From Lentisphaerae bacterium ADurb.Bin082 (lineage in GTDB: Bacteria; Verrucomicrobiota; Lentisphaeria; Oligosphaerales; Oligosphaeraceae), in contig MWEG01000025.1 in assembly GCA_002070945.1 (NCBI GenBank), positions 1 through 64,000 on the forward strand: 64,000 bases of DNA, given 5' to 3'. Below, in pieces: positions 50,776 to 59,420 of the stretch. A model generated the notes under the pieces. The model saw only the letters and a program-made list of their open reading frames with translations. It did not search any database and had not been told where the DNA came from. Position 1 is the stretch's first letter. Each line of letters starts with the position of its first letter. The position numbers and the translations under genes are program-made.

Positions 50776-52266
50776 ATGACCAGAATCGCCATTTTCGCCG
50801 ACGCCCATTTTCCTGACCGTCCTGACACTGTCAAGGACACTGTCTTTGAATGGGTTGTGCATGAAACCGCCCGCCGCCAAGTCGACTATCTGGTCGGCGC
50901 CGGCGACCTGACCAGCATCGGCACTGCGGCGGCGGCTCGCCGTCTGCGTCAGAAGGCCGGCGCCCTGCCGCTCCTGCTCACCCCAGGCAACGCGGACTTG
51001 CGCTCACCCGCAGAAACCGCCGCCTGCCTGGAAATTCTGCAAACTAGCCAAATGCAGGACAACATCGTCCTTCTTGACACCAGCGCCATCCGTCTCTCCC
51101 CAGCCAGCCGGGCGCTCTTAGCAGAGCTGCCGCCGCAGGGGAACCGGATCGCGGTCACCCACTGCCCGCACCATTATCTTCCCAGCGAAGACCAACAGCT
51201 GCTGGCAGAATGTCTGGCTGACCAAACTATCACTACGCTGGTCAGCGGACATATTCACCGGGACGAGGACAATGGCCCGTACCAAGTAACCTGCGGAATT
51301 GACCCAGACAAGGCGCTGGGCGGCCCGCCGGCCATCATCATCATGGACAACGCCAGCGGCTCTTGGCAACGCGAGGACATCGCCTGCGACTTTGCCGACC
51401 CCAGAACCTGGGCGATAGCTGAACGCACCGAATGGCTCGGGTTTCTCGGCATCTCCGGCATGAAAGACACCCTGGCAGCCCTGGCAGCCGCCGCTGAACA
51501 CTGCGTTCCCAGCTTTGAAATCCGCGCCGCCGAATCCCTGGCTCTGCCAGCAACGGCCCTGGCGGCCGCAATGGATGCCTGGCGACGCCGGGGCGGCCGG
51601 CATCTATCTATCCACCTGCCCACTATTGGCCTCAATGCTGATGGCGCTGTCAGCGTGCCGGACATCATGCCAGCCTCGCTTGAGATGGCTCGGCAGGTTC
51701 GGGCGCACGCGGTCACCATTCACCCGCCCGCCGCGCCGGTCGCTGCGCTGCGGTCAGATAGCAGCCTCTACGCATCAATGCTGGACGCCTTTGCACACAC
51801 CCTCGCCCCCCTGGTCAAGGACGGCATTGTCATCGGCATCGAAAACATGCACTTGAGACGCGATGAACCTGCGGATGAACAGCGCTTTTTCGGCTACACG
51901 CCCCAGGAATGCCGGGAATGGATAGCAGCGCTGCGGCAACGCCTCGGCAACGAGGCCGTTGGCTTCCTTTTGGACATCGGCCATGCGCGCAACAACCGGA
52001 GCCTGGCCAGCCGCTACAACGTCAGCGAATGGTATGCCGAACTGGGTGCCTGGCTGACCGGATGCCACCTGCACCAATTTACCGTGCTGGACGGCAAAGC
52101 CCAAGGCCATTGCCCGCTCAAAAAACTTTTCGGCCACGCCATTTCGCTCAGCTCCTTCTTCATAGCCTGGCAACAAGGCCAGCTGGCGCGTGTGCCGATG
52201 TACCTGGAAATCAGGACGGAACCTGCCATCGAGAGCTACCTGGCCCTGCGCGACATCCTGTCCTGA
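50776..52266 (+). CDS. Metallophosphoesterase fused to TIM-barrel isomerase/epimerase
   Basis: A 496-aa two-domain protein. Residues 1-210 form a calcineurin-like phosphoesterase: IAIFADAHFPD (DxH), GAGDLTSIG (GDxx), TPGNADLR (GNxx), THCPHH and VSGHIHRDED (GHxH). Residues ~225-496 form an AP-endonuclease-2-type TIM barrel: LSIHLPTIGL, VTIHPPA, GIENMHLRR, FLLDIGHARNN, CHLHQF and YLEIR. The fusion implies dephosphorylation followed by isomerisation of a sugar or cyclitol. It is divergent from the EboD-like gene, and ebo clusters also encode a TIM-barrel protein, so a shared pathway is plausible. The start is MTRIAIFADAH; the upstream frame is leader. Confidence 0.8.
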   Translation: MTRIAIFADAHFPDRPDTVKDTVFEWVVHETARRQVDYLVGAGDLTSIGTAAAARRLRQKAGALPLLLTPGNADLRSPAETAACLEILQTSQMQDNIVLLDTSAIRLSPASRALLAELPPQGNRIAVTHCPHHYLPSEDQQLLAECLADQTITTLVSGHIHRDEDNGPYQVTCGIDPDKALGGPPAIIIMDNASGSWQREDIACDFADPRTWAIAERTEWLGFLGISGMKDTLAALAAAAEHCVPSFEIRAAESLALPATALAAAMDAWRRRGGRHLSIHLPTIGLNADGAVSVPDIMPASLEMARQVRAHAVTIHPPAAPVAALRSDSSLYASMLDAFAHTLAPLVKDGIVIGIENMHLRRDEPADEQRFFGYTPQECREWIAALRQRLGNEAVGFLLDIGHARNNRSLASRYNVSEWYAELGAWLTGCHLHQFTVLDGKAQGHCPLKKLFGHAISLSSFFIAWQQGQLARVPMYLEIRTEPAIESYLALRDILS

Positions 52267-52284
52267 GCCGTCAAGGAGCTTACC

Positions 52285-54201
52285 TCACTGCTTCAATTCC
52301 AGGACGATGGTGCCATGCGGCGGAATCTTGGCGCTGAACACCGTGTTGCCGTCTTCATGCCGCAATTGCACTGGCAGAGAGGGATAATCCGTCAACGCCT
52401 GAGCCGCCTGGAATTGGCCGCGACAGCGAAATTCTGGAGTGAGGTAACGTCCCCTTTCGTTGCGGGCAAAAAGATGCAGACAACCAGCAGCCGACCGGAA
52501 GCCCCAGGCTTTGACGGCGGAGTCTTCGGTTGACAACGTCGCTGGAGAGCCGCATTGGCGAACTGCGGCGGCCATTTGGCGCAGGAACGCCTCTTCCGGC
52601 ATGGCTTCAGGCAACTCGTCAAGCCAGCTATAGACCTCGCGCTCTGGACGCGGCGCCAGCTCGGCATAGCCCTCGCTGACCACTTGCGACTGCGCATGGA
52701 TGCGATAGCCGAAGCGATTGTCTGTCTGCAAGCCCAACAGCAGCACTGACCCGGCCGTGTAATGAGCCAGGGTCTCCTGCTCTTTTTCCGAAAGGTAAAC
52801 GGGATGGATGACAGCCACCGGCCCAGTCAGCCGGGGCAGATCAGCCAAATCAGCCATAACCGGGCAAATCGCGTTGTAGGCATGCAAACGGCAATGCAGA
52901 CGGAAGCTGCTCATGGGGCGTTTCTGAAAATACGCGGCTTCCTCCCGCAGCATGGCCTCGTGCGACCAGAGGAGCGTCACCTGCGGGAACGAGGCTGGTT
53001 CGCCGTAGAACGCCGTTTGATAGATGCTGTCAATAGCCTCCCATTCGCCTGGCCGGATGCCGTCCGACAGGCAGGTCATGACGCCGTCCAGGCAGCGCTG
53101 GCGTTGATAGAAGACATTGACAAAAGCCTGCACATCAGATTCCAGGCGGGTCGGGGCATGGCGCAGGGCGCTGTACTGCTCAAGGCCGTCCTTGACGCCG
53201 TTCAGCAGAATCAGCCGGCATTCGGGCACGTCGGCCTTCAGGCGGGCAATGGCGGCCATGAATTGGTCGTCGCCGGAAGTCGGAGATTTGATCCACCCTT
53301 CCAGCTCCAGGACGGCTGCCGTGGCTTCCACGATGAATGTCTGGACGCCAGCCTCGGCCAGCAGCCGATAGTCAACGCCGTAGCGGAAGCGCGCCTCGAA
53401 CGGATCGCGAGTCCAGATGCTGTTGAAGACATGATCCTTGCCGAGTCGTTCCAACATCGCCATGCCTTTGCGCCAGAATTGCTGGTGTCGGCGCGTATGA
53501 AAGTCCACCCACGCCGGGTAGGCGTGCCGGAGAATCCAGGCCGCCTGCGTGGCGCGGTCGCCAGGATGCACGGCCACGCCGGTAGCCTCCGCGAACTGCT
53601 CCACCATGTCGTTGGAAAAATCGCCCCGGTTGATCGGAAACCGGGGGTGCGCAAAGCCGTCAGCGGCATGCAGCCCGTCAAAATCATAGTCGACCAGGAA
53701 TTTTTCCAGCTGTGCGAAAAAGAAGTCTTCATAGAGCGTGCCGTCGGCCAGGCGTTTCCAGGGGCATATTGAGCTGGCGAGCTGGCCATTGTCCAGGACA
53801 TAGAGCACTTCAGGGTGGGCATCCAGCCAGAAGGTGCCGCGTTGATAGCCGAAGCGGGCGGCGGTGGCGTCCGAGAGGACCTGGTCAAAGACGCTCGGAT
53901 AGACTTTCACGCCATGCCGATGCAGTTCGGCGATCAAGTCGCGCAGCTGGAAGCGGGTCCAGTCCTGCCGGGAGCGTTCTTCATTGAAGGAACGGCCGCA
54001 ATAGCTGCACTGCTGCGGCCCCAGCGGTCCATCCGTCTGCAGACCCTGGTGAGCATGGATCACCTCCGTGTTCCAAAGCAGCAGCGACACGGCCTCCGGC
54101 TTGATCGGCATGCGCCCTAACAGCTCGGCAACGCCAAAGTCGACCGCCGTGTTGTCAAAACCAATAAGCTCAATCCACAACAGTTTGGCAAAAGATGACA
54201 T
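52285..54201 (-). CDS. Unrecognised glycosidase-like TIM-barrel protein
   Basis: A 638-aa cytoplasmic protein. The N-terminal ~330 residues look like an amylase-type barrel: LLWNTEVIHAHQG, HRHGVKVYPSVFDQVLSD, YDFDGLHAADGFAHPR with an Asp in the usual nucleophile strand, and a C-terminal beta-sandwich (about 560-638) follows. A CSYCGRSF cysteine pair near residue 66 could bind metal. I cannot place it in a named family. Its stop lies 18 bases from the convergent fusion gene's stop. Confidence 0.65.
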   Translation of the reverse strand: MSSFAKLLWIELIGFDNTAVDFGVAELLGRMPIKPEAVSLLLWNTEVIHAHQGLQTDGPLGPQQCSYCGRSFNEERSRQDWTRFQLRDLIAELHRHGVKVYPSVFDQVLSDATAARFGYQRGTFWLDAHPEVLYVLDNGQLASSICPWKRLADGTLYEDFFFAQLEKFLVDYDFDGLHAADGFAHPRFPINRGDFSNDMVEQFAEATGVAVHPGDRATQAAWILRHAYPAWVDFHTRRHQQFWRKGMAMLERLGKDHVFNSIWTRDPFEARFRYGVDYRLLAEAGVQTFIVEATAAVLELEGWIKSPTSGDDQFMAAIARLKADVPECRLILLNGVKDGLEQYSALRHAPTRLESDVQAFVNVFYQRQRCLDGVMTCLSDGIRPGEWEAIDSIYQTAFYGEPASFPQVTLLWSHEAMLREEAAYFQKRPMSSFRLHCRLHAYNAICPVMADLADLPRLTGPVAVIHPVYLSEKEQETLAHYTAGSVLLLGLQTDNRFGYRIHAQSQVVSEGYAELAPRPEREVYSWLDELPEAMPEEAFLRQMAAAVRQCGSPATLSTEDSAVKAWGFRSAAGCLHLFARNERGRYLTPEFRCRGQFQAAQALTDYPSLPVQLRHEDGNTVFSAKIPPHGTIVLELKQ

Positions 54202-54441
54202 CGACAGCTTCCCTGAATTTAAAATAAGCTTGAACTACGTACGGCAGCCAGAAGGCTGAACGACATGCGATGCAGCAGCCACCGTACACCATGTCCACAT
54301 CCCTTTGCGCCGTAGGAACTTAACCATGCTTAACCCCAGACTTTAGCCTGGGGGAGGCATACCTCAAAAACTGGTGCCTTGTAAAGGCACTACAGGAGAC
54401 TGCCCCATTGCACTTAGCAAGCACCTGCCGACTGTTCAGAC
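54202..54441. other. Intergenic region with repeats A and C
   Basis: It carries a partial repeat C unit (54227-54250), a GTACACCATGTCCACA segment of the GTCCAC type (about 54282-54298) and an inverted copy of repeat A (54303-54410). No gene is supported. Confidence 0.6.
54303..54410 (-). repeat. Dispersed palindromic repeat A, inverted copy 2
   Basis: Read on the minus strand it has the same order as copy 1: GCCTTTACAAGGC hairpin, a slightly degenerate CCCCCAGGCT...TCTGGGG hairpin, then TTAAGCATGGTTAAG and the CCTACGGCGCA end. It lacks the GCCGGCTGGAAG tail seen in the other copies. Confidence 0.75.
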
Positions 54442-54463
54442 TCAATATAATATGCTATATTGA
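54442..54463. promoter_or_regulatory. Palindromic operator-like site
   Basis: An exact 8-bp inverted repeat TCAATATA-atatgc-TATATTGA with a TATAAT box inside its left arm and spacer (54446-54451). It lies about 90 bases upstream of the deacetylase start and looks like a repressor site over a promoter. Confidence 0.45.
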
Positions 54464-54553
54464 ATCTTCATGCTTGTTTCCGTGTGCCTGACCGCGCCAG
54501 TGCGGCCAGGAAAAACCAACCTTCACGAACGACATCGAGGACCTGGAGCCATT

Positions 54554-55357
54554 ATGACGAATCGTTTCACCCTTTTCCCAGGCGGCAAAAGCAAAGTTCT
54601 GACCTTGAGCTATGATGACGGCAACATCGCTGACCGGCGCCTGGTTGATATTTTCAACCGCCACGGCCTGCGCGCCGCTTTTCACCTGAACAGCGCTTAT
54701 CTTGACAAAGACAACAAAGTCACCCGCGCTGAATTGCCGAGCCTGTACGCTGGACACGAAATTTCCTGCCACTCCTGCACGCACCCATCCCTGCATCAAG
54801 TCTCCAACGAAGAAATGATCCGCGAGCTGCTGGACGACCGCCGAACCCTGGAAGACATCGCCGGCGCTCCTATCCGCGGACTGTCCTACCCGAATGGTCG
54901 CTTTGACGACCGAGTCGTCGAAGTCGTCCGCCTCTGCGGCTTCGCGTATGCTCGCACCACCATCGCCACGGCTGCCTTTGGTCTGCCTGCCGATCCCCTG
55001 CGCTGGGCCACTACCGGGCACCACAAGCACGACATTCTCGCCAAGGGCCGCCAATTCCTTGAAATGCCCTCTGGCCGCGAAGCGAGCCTCTTCTACGTCT
55101 GGGGGCACAGCTATGAATTCGACCGCGAAAACAACTGGCAGCTGATAGAGGATTTCGCGGCGCAGATGGGAAACAACAATGACCTCTGGTACGCCACCAA
55201 CATTGACATCATCGACTACCTCGCAGCCGTCCGCCGGATCATCAGCTCGGTCGACGGCAGCATGCTGAGCAATCCCAGCGCCATATCGGTCTGGGTCGCC
55301 CACAATGGCGCTCCTGTCGAAATCCCGGCTGGCAAGACGGTGAAATTGGACCGCTGA
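54554..55357 (+). CDS. Polysaccharide deacetylase (CE4-like)
   Basis: A 267-aa NodB-type deacetylase. The metal-binding triad is visible as Asp21/22 in LSYDDG and His73/His77 in SCHSCTH, followed by GLSYPNGRFDDRVVEVVRLCGF (catalytic Arg loop region) and FYVWGHSYEFD. It removes N- or O-acetyl groups from sugars. No signal peptide with the MTNRFTL start, chosen for GGAG about 9 bases upstream; the upstream frame from 54470 has no leader-like hydrophobic stretch. Cytoplasmic, monocistronic. Confidence 0.85.
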   Translation: MTNRFTLFPGGKSKVLTLSYDDGNIADRRLVDIFNRHGLRAAFHLNSAYLDKDNKVTRAELPSLYAGHEISCHSCTHPSLHQVSNEEMIRELLDDRRTLEDIAGAPIRGLSYPNGRFDDRVVEVVRLCGFAYARTTIATAAFGLPADPLRWATTGHHKHDILAKGRQFLEMPSGREASLFYVWGHSYEFDRENNWQLIEDFAAQMGNNNDLWYATNIDIIDYLAAVRRIISSVDGSMLSNPSAISVWVAHNGAPVEIPAGKTVKLDR

Positions 55358-55392
55358 CCAGCGCCAACCCGCAATAGGCCAAGGAACACAAG

Positions 55393-55423
55393 GGGAGGAA
55401 AAGGCGCACGGCCCTTTCCTCCC
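55393..55423 (+). terminator. Terminator-like hairpin after the deacetylase gene
   Basis: Stem GGGAGGAAA / TTTCCTCCC with GG/CC extension and a short loop, 35 bases after the stop codon. Similar in sequence to 32917-32953. Confidence 0.55.
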
Positions 55424-55491
55424 ACTCACAAAACCTGGTTATGCTTTTCGGATAAGCTCAGACTAGCGGCTGGTGTTAGCCAGAGGCAGAC

Positions 55492-55878
55492 TCATTCGAT
55501 GACCTTGACCCACAAGCCATGCAGATTGCAGTATTCGCGCACAATCATGCCCGGCTTGAGGCTCACATAGAATTCGGCCTGCGGCGCGTCGCCCGGCTTG
55601 AGGTAGTAACGGTTGACATAGTCACCATTGATGATCTCAATCCAGACGATGTAATGCTTCTCCGTCATCGGATGCGCGTCAGCGCCGACTTTGACCAGGG
55701 TGCCAGTGCCCTTGGCTTCAACGACCGGGACGTGCTTCTCTCTGGAGGCATCAACCGTGTTTTCCACTTGCAGCTCCATCGGCTTGCCGCAGCAGGACGG
55801 AACCACTCCAGGCATCAGAATCTCAACCACGGAACCACAAAGCGAACACAAATAAACTTGCTGACGTTTGACTTCCAT
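55492..55878 (-). CDS. dfx: Desulfoferrodoxin (superoxide reductase)
   Basis: A 128-aa class I superoxide reductase. The N-terminal desulforedoxin centre has Cys11, Cys14, Cys29 and Cys30 (CSLC...SCCG). The catalytic iron site is His49, His69, His75, Cys117 and His120 (EKHVP, DAHPM, EKHYI, EYCNLHGLW). It reduces superoxide to peroxide without making oxygen, typical of anaerobes. GAGGAG lies 8-10 bases before the start. Monocistronic. Confidence 0.95.
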   Translation of the reverse strand: MEVKRQQVYLCSLCGSVVEILMPGVVPSCCGKPMELQVENTVDASREKHVPVVEAKGTGTLVKVGADAHPMTEKHYIVWIEIINGDYVNRYYLKPGDAPQAEFYVSLKPGMIVREYCNLHGLWVKVIE

Positions 55879-56177
55879 GTCAACTTGCTCCTCTACGGGT
55901 AACTTAGTTCATTCTCTCGGTCGCGACCGGGCGCGAACTTCGTGTCTGCTGGGTCAACAGTCATCTGCCCCGGCCTGGTTCTAACCCAGCTCCCAAATTT
56001 TGTCGGGACAAAGAAAAAGACAATGGCCAGGAACCTTTGTTCCCTAATCACAGCCGTGCGAGCTGATTTTCCAGTCCAGGCAAAATCATCAATTTATGAT
56101 CCGAGTAATCGGTCACCGATTGATGCGAGGGGTTCCGATAAGCTGCGGAGCTAGGGCGCACCGGATAAGGCACTTTT

Positions 56178-56299
56178 GTGGACAGTGAACAATGGACGCA
56201 AATGGACTTTAATGGACATCAGTAGACGATGGACTGTGGACAGAAGTGGATATTAGTGGAAAGTGGACGTGGACGGAAGTGGACTTTAATGGACAGTGG
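56178..56299 (+). repeat. Dispersed repeat B (TGGAC-rich), copy 3
   Basis: About 120 bp of GTGGAC/ATGGAC units in the same order as at 5820-5942, including the GTAGACGATGGACTGTGGAC core. Confidence 0.75.
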
Positions 56300-56312
56300 A
56301 GCGAAGGCACTT

Positions 56313-56474
56313 GTCCTCCACGGGCTTCCAGCCGGCAAAAATCTATCATACTTACAGTCATACCCACTTGCGCCGTAGGCACTTAACCATGCTTAACCCC
56401 AGGTTTCAGCCTGGGGATAGGCGCACCCCGAAAGCAGCACCTTGTAAAGGTGCTACGGGAGCCTGACCGATTAC
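56313..56474 (-). repeat. Dispersed palindromic repeat A, inverted copy 3
   Basis: Full-length inverse of copy 1, including the GCCGGCTGGAAGCC tail near 56323-56335, the GCGCCTACG hairpin remnant, TTAAGCATGGTTAAG, the CCCCAGG...CCTGGGG hairpin and the CCTTTACAAGG hairpin. It adjoins repeat B. Confidence 0.8.
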
Positions 56475-56608
56475 GGGGCGTTCAAGTTTCACCGTGGTTG
56501 GCTGGTTGACAAGCTCCCGCCCTGCATTATCTTTCCTGCAATGCCGAGTCCTCTGCGGCGCAGCCAGCGCCGCTTTCACCCAGCCGCACTCAACCAAGGA
56601 TGACGACG

Positions 56609-59293
56609 ATGGCTCTTGACCCGATGGTGTTTCCCGAACCGCCCAGCCGCGAAAACTGGGGATTTTTGCGCGAACTCAAGGCCCGTGAAGTCCGCCGGGC
56701 GATCTGGACGCGCACAGCCAACCCTGAACATGAACTCGACCTGGCCAACGGCTTCCGCCTGCTTAACAACTTCCCGAACGAAGACGGCTTGCTGCAAACG
56801 GCTTTCGATGACCTCGATTTGTGCCTGGCTGAACTCGGCCTCACCGCGACCGGGCCAGTCCAGATTCGCCTGCAAAAAGCCGCTGTGCAAGGGCCGGAAA
56901 GCTACAGCCTGGCGGTTGACCGGGACGGCGTCACCGTCACGGCGGAAGACCGTGAAGGCATGCGCCGGGCGATCTTCTTCTTAGAAGACCAGCTCAACGG
57001 GCAGGATGGGCCGTTTCTTCCGTATGGCGTCCAAACCCGCAAGCCCTGGGTGCGCAACCGGATTTCGCGCTGCTTTTTCGGCCCAATCAAACGACCGCCG
57101 TTCAATCGCGATGAGCTGATGGACGATATGGACTACTATCCGGACGAATACCTGAATCGTCTCGCCCACGAAGGCATCAATGGCCTCTGGCTGACCGTCG
57201 TCTTCCGGGAACTGGCGGAGACATCGTTCTATAAGCGAGACCCCGACGCTAACCAACGCCTGGCCAAGCTCCGGCGCACCATCAACCAATGCCTTCGCTA
57301 TGGCATCAAGACCTGGATTTTCGCCATTGAACCCCGATGGCTTGCCAAGGACGATCCGCTAATCAAGGCCAACCCGGAATTAGCCGGTGCTATCGGCTGG
57401 GATGGCAACCATGCGTTCTGCCCCAGCTCGCCGGCCGCTCAGCAGCTGCTCTATGAAACCACTAAGGACATCTTCACGCAGCTTCCTGGCTTGGGCGGCT
57501 TCCTCAACATCAGCCACGGTGAACGCCTCACCAACTGCCTGAGCACCGTCCTCGCCACCTCCAACAATCCTATCAACTGCCCGCGCTGCGGCCCGCGCCC
57601 CAAGTGGCAAATCCACTATGACACTACCAACGCCCTCAGCCGCGGCATGCGCGAAGCCAATCCAGAGGCGGAAATGATCAGCTGGCTCTACCAGCCGCAG
57701 CCGGCCCAGGAGCGCGGCGATTGGGTCTATGAACTGGCTCGGCATGTGCCTGAAGGCGTCGTCCTCCAGTACAATTTCGAATCCGGCGCCATGCGCAAGC
57801 AGCTCGACCGCTGGCGCAGCGGCGGCGACTACTGGCTCTCCTATATCGGCCCGAGCGCATCGTTCAGCCGCGTGGCTGAGAATGCGGTCGCCAGCGGCGC
57901 GGAAATGTCCGCCAAAATCCAAGTCGGCTGTTCGCATGAGGTGGCTACGGTTCCCTTTGTTTCGACGCCAGGTCTCTTGTATCAGAAATACAAGGCCATG
58001 CAGGCCAAGGGCTGCGCCCATGTCATGCAATGCTGGTATTTCGGCAATTATCCAGGCATCATGAACCAGGCTGCCGGCGAACTGGCCTACGAGACTTTCG
58101 AGGACAGCGAAGCTGACTTCCTGCTCCGCCTGGCGCGGGGCAAGTGGGGCCGCTACGCTCCGGACGTCGCCGAGGCTTGGGGGCACTTCACGGAAGCCTA
58201 CAGCAACTATCCCTTGTCCAACGACATGCAGTACTACGGCCCAATGCACGCTGGCATCACTTGGCCGCTGTTCCTGAAAATCCACTTGAAGCCGCTCGGC
58301 CCGACCTGGAAGCCGGATTTCCCGCCCAGCGGCGACACTATCGGCGAATGTCTGGAAAACCATACGCTGGAAGAAGCCCTGCTGCTGGCCACCCGCATGG
58401 CCGAGGGATGGGATAAGGGCATGGTCATCCTCAACCGGATCGCGCCAGCCTTCGCCAATGACCGCGACCGCAGCCTGGATATCGGCGTGTCAGCCGCGCT
58501 GGGATTGCAATTCCGCAGCGCCCGCAACATCCTCGAATTCTATCTCCATCGGCGCGAATTGTTCCTGCGTGAAAACGCGGACAGCAAAGCCCTGCTCGCC
58601 CGCCTGCGCGACTTAGTCGAACTGGAAAAAGCCAACACCCGCAGCATGATTGAATTGTGTCGGCAAGACTCCCGGCTGGGCTTCCATTCTGAAGCCGAAG
58701 CGCACCAGTACTGCGAAGACCGCCTGGCCTGGCGCCTGCAAATCCTGGACGAACTGCTCGCCGGCGAGTTCGCCGAGGTGGAAGAAGCGGTGGACGCGGG
58801 CCGACCACTGCCCATGTCAGACTTTGAGCGCAACGCCGCTACCTATAAAGTCAACAGCGGCTGGCATGACGACGGCACCACCCGCTGGCGCGTTGACCGC
58901 GACAGCAATGGCGACCTGGTCATTGTCCTGGACGCCAAGACCCAAGACCACCCGTCCGACTCCTTCACCCTGGCGACCTTAGACGCGGCTGGCACGCGCT
59001 TCCCATGGACGCTGACTATCAACCGGGGCGGCCATTCGGCCTTCAGCCCGATTGCGACGTGCGACATCGCCGCCACTCCCGAGACCTGGACAGCGACGGT
59101 GCGACTGCCGGCCTTGTTCTGGAACAACGACCCAGTCATGGCGCCGCGCTATTTGTACATCCGCCGGAACGCCGGCCCCGGAAAAAACGGCCAGCCAGCC
59201 TTCTGGTACTCCTGGCCGGCCAGCCCTAATCCGCCCCGGGCCCGCCTCAACCTCGGCGCCATCCAGGGAGACTTCTGCGGCCGCCTGGTGTAG
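56609..59293 (+). CDS. Large cytoplasmic glycosidase-like protein (alpha-glucuronidase/GH20-like architecture)
   Basis: An 894-aa protein without signal peptide. The N-terminal ~140 residues look like the alpha/beta domain preceding GH20/GH67 barrels (ESYSLAVDRDGVTVTAEDREGMRRAIFFLEDQL). Next is a TIM-barrel region (about 150-470; RISRCFFGPIKRPPF, INGLWLTVVFRELAETSFY, GFLNISHGERLTNC, CPRCGP). A helical part and a C-terminal beta-sandwich with CBM9-like character follow (about 740-894). It may cleave glucuronyl or related units from imported oligosaccharides. ATG at 56609 is preferred because AAGGA lies 8 bases upstream. Family assignment is tentative. Confidence 0.7.
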   Translation: MALDPMVFPEPPSRENWGFLRELKAREVRRAIWTRTANPEHELDLANGFRLLNNFPNEDGLLQTAFDDLDLCLAELGLTATGPVQIRLQKAAVQGPESYSLAVDRDGVTVTAEDREGMRRAIFFLEDQLNGQDGPFLPYGVQTRKPWVRNRISRCFFGPIKRPPFNRDELMDDMDYYPDEYLNRLAHEGINGLWLTVVFRELAETSFYKRDPDANQRLAKLRRTINQCLRYGIKTWIFAIEPRWLAKDDPLIKANPELAGAIGWDGNHAFCPSSPAAQQLLYETTKDIFTQLPGLGGFLNISHGERLTNCLSTVLATSNNPINCPRCGPRPKWQIHYDTTNALSRGMREANPEAEMISWLYQPQPAQERGDWVYELARHVPEGVVLQYNFESGAMRKQLDRWRSGGDYWLSYIGPSASFSRVAENAVASGAEMSAKIQVGCSHEVATVPFVSTPGLLYQKYKAMQAKGCAHVMQCWYFGNYPGIMNQAAGELAYETFEDSEADFLLRLARGKWGRYAPDVAEAWGHFTEAYSNYPLSNDMQYYGPMHAGITWPLFLKIHLKPLGPTWKPDFPPSGDTIGECLENHTLEEALLLATRMAEGWDKGMVILNRIAPAFANDRDRSLDIGVSAALGLQFRSARNILEFYLHRRELFLRENADSKALLARLRDLVELEKANTRSMIELCRQDSRLGFHSEAEAHQYCEDRLAWRLQILDELLAGEFAEVEEAVDAGRPLPMSDFERNAATYKVNSGWHDDGTTRWRVDRDSNGDLVIVLDAKTQDHPSDSFTLATLDAAGTRFPWTLTINRGGHSAFSPIATCDIAATPETWTATVRLPALFWNNDPVMAPRYLYIRRNAGPGKNGQPAFWYSWPASPNPPRARLNLGAIQGDFCGRLV

Positions 59294-59420
59294 GGCGCCA
59301 GCGCGTTTCCGGGCCGGTGTGCCTTGGCTGGCCCGGAAACGCACAGCCTGGCTCATGACCACGCAATATATGTCAGGCCGCCTATTCAACGCGCATTATT
59401 CTTCAAACGGAAGGGTTCCC

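Larger units (their letters stand above)
55879..56608. other. 730-bp repeat-rich intergenic region
   Basis: No gene is supported. It contains dispersed repeat B (56178-56299) directly followed by an inverted copy of repeat A (56313-56474). The part 55940-56160 has no visible structure or convincing frame. Confidence 0.6.

Noticed and set aside
57380-58363. 327-codon minus-strand frame
   Set aside because: Antisense to the large glycosidase-like gene; no features.
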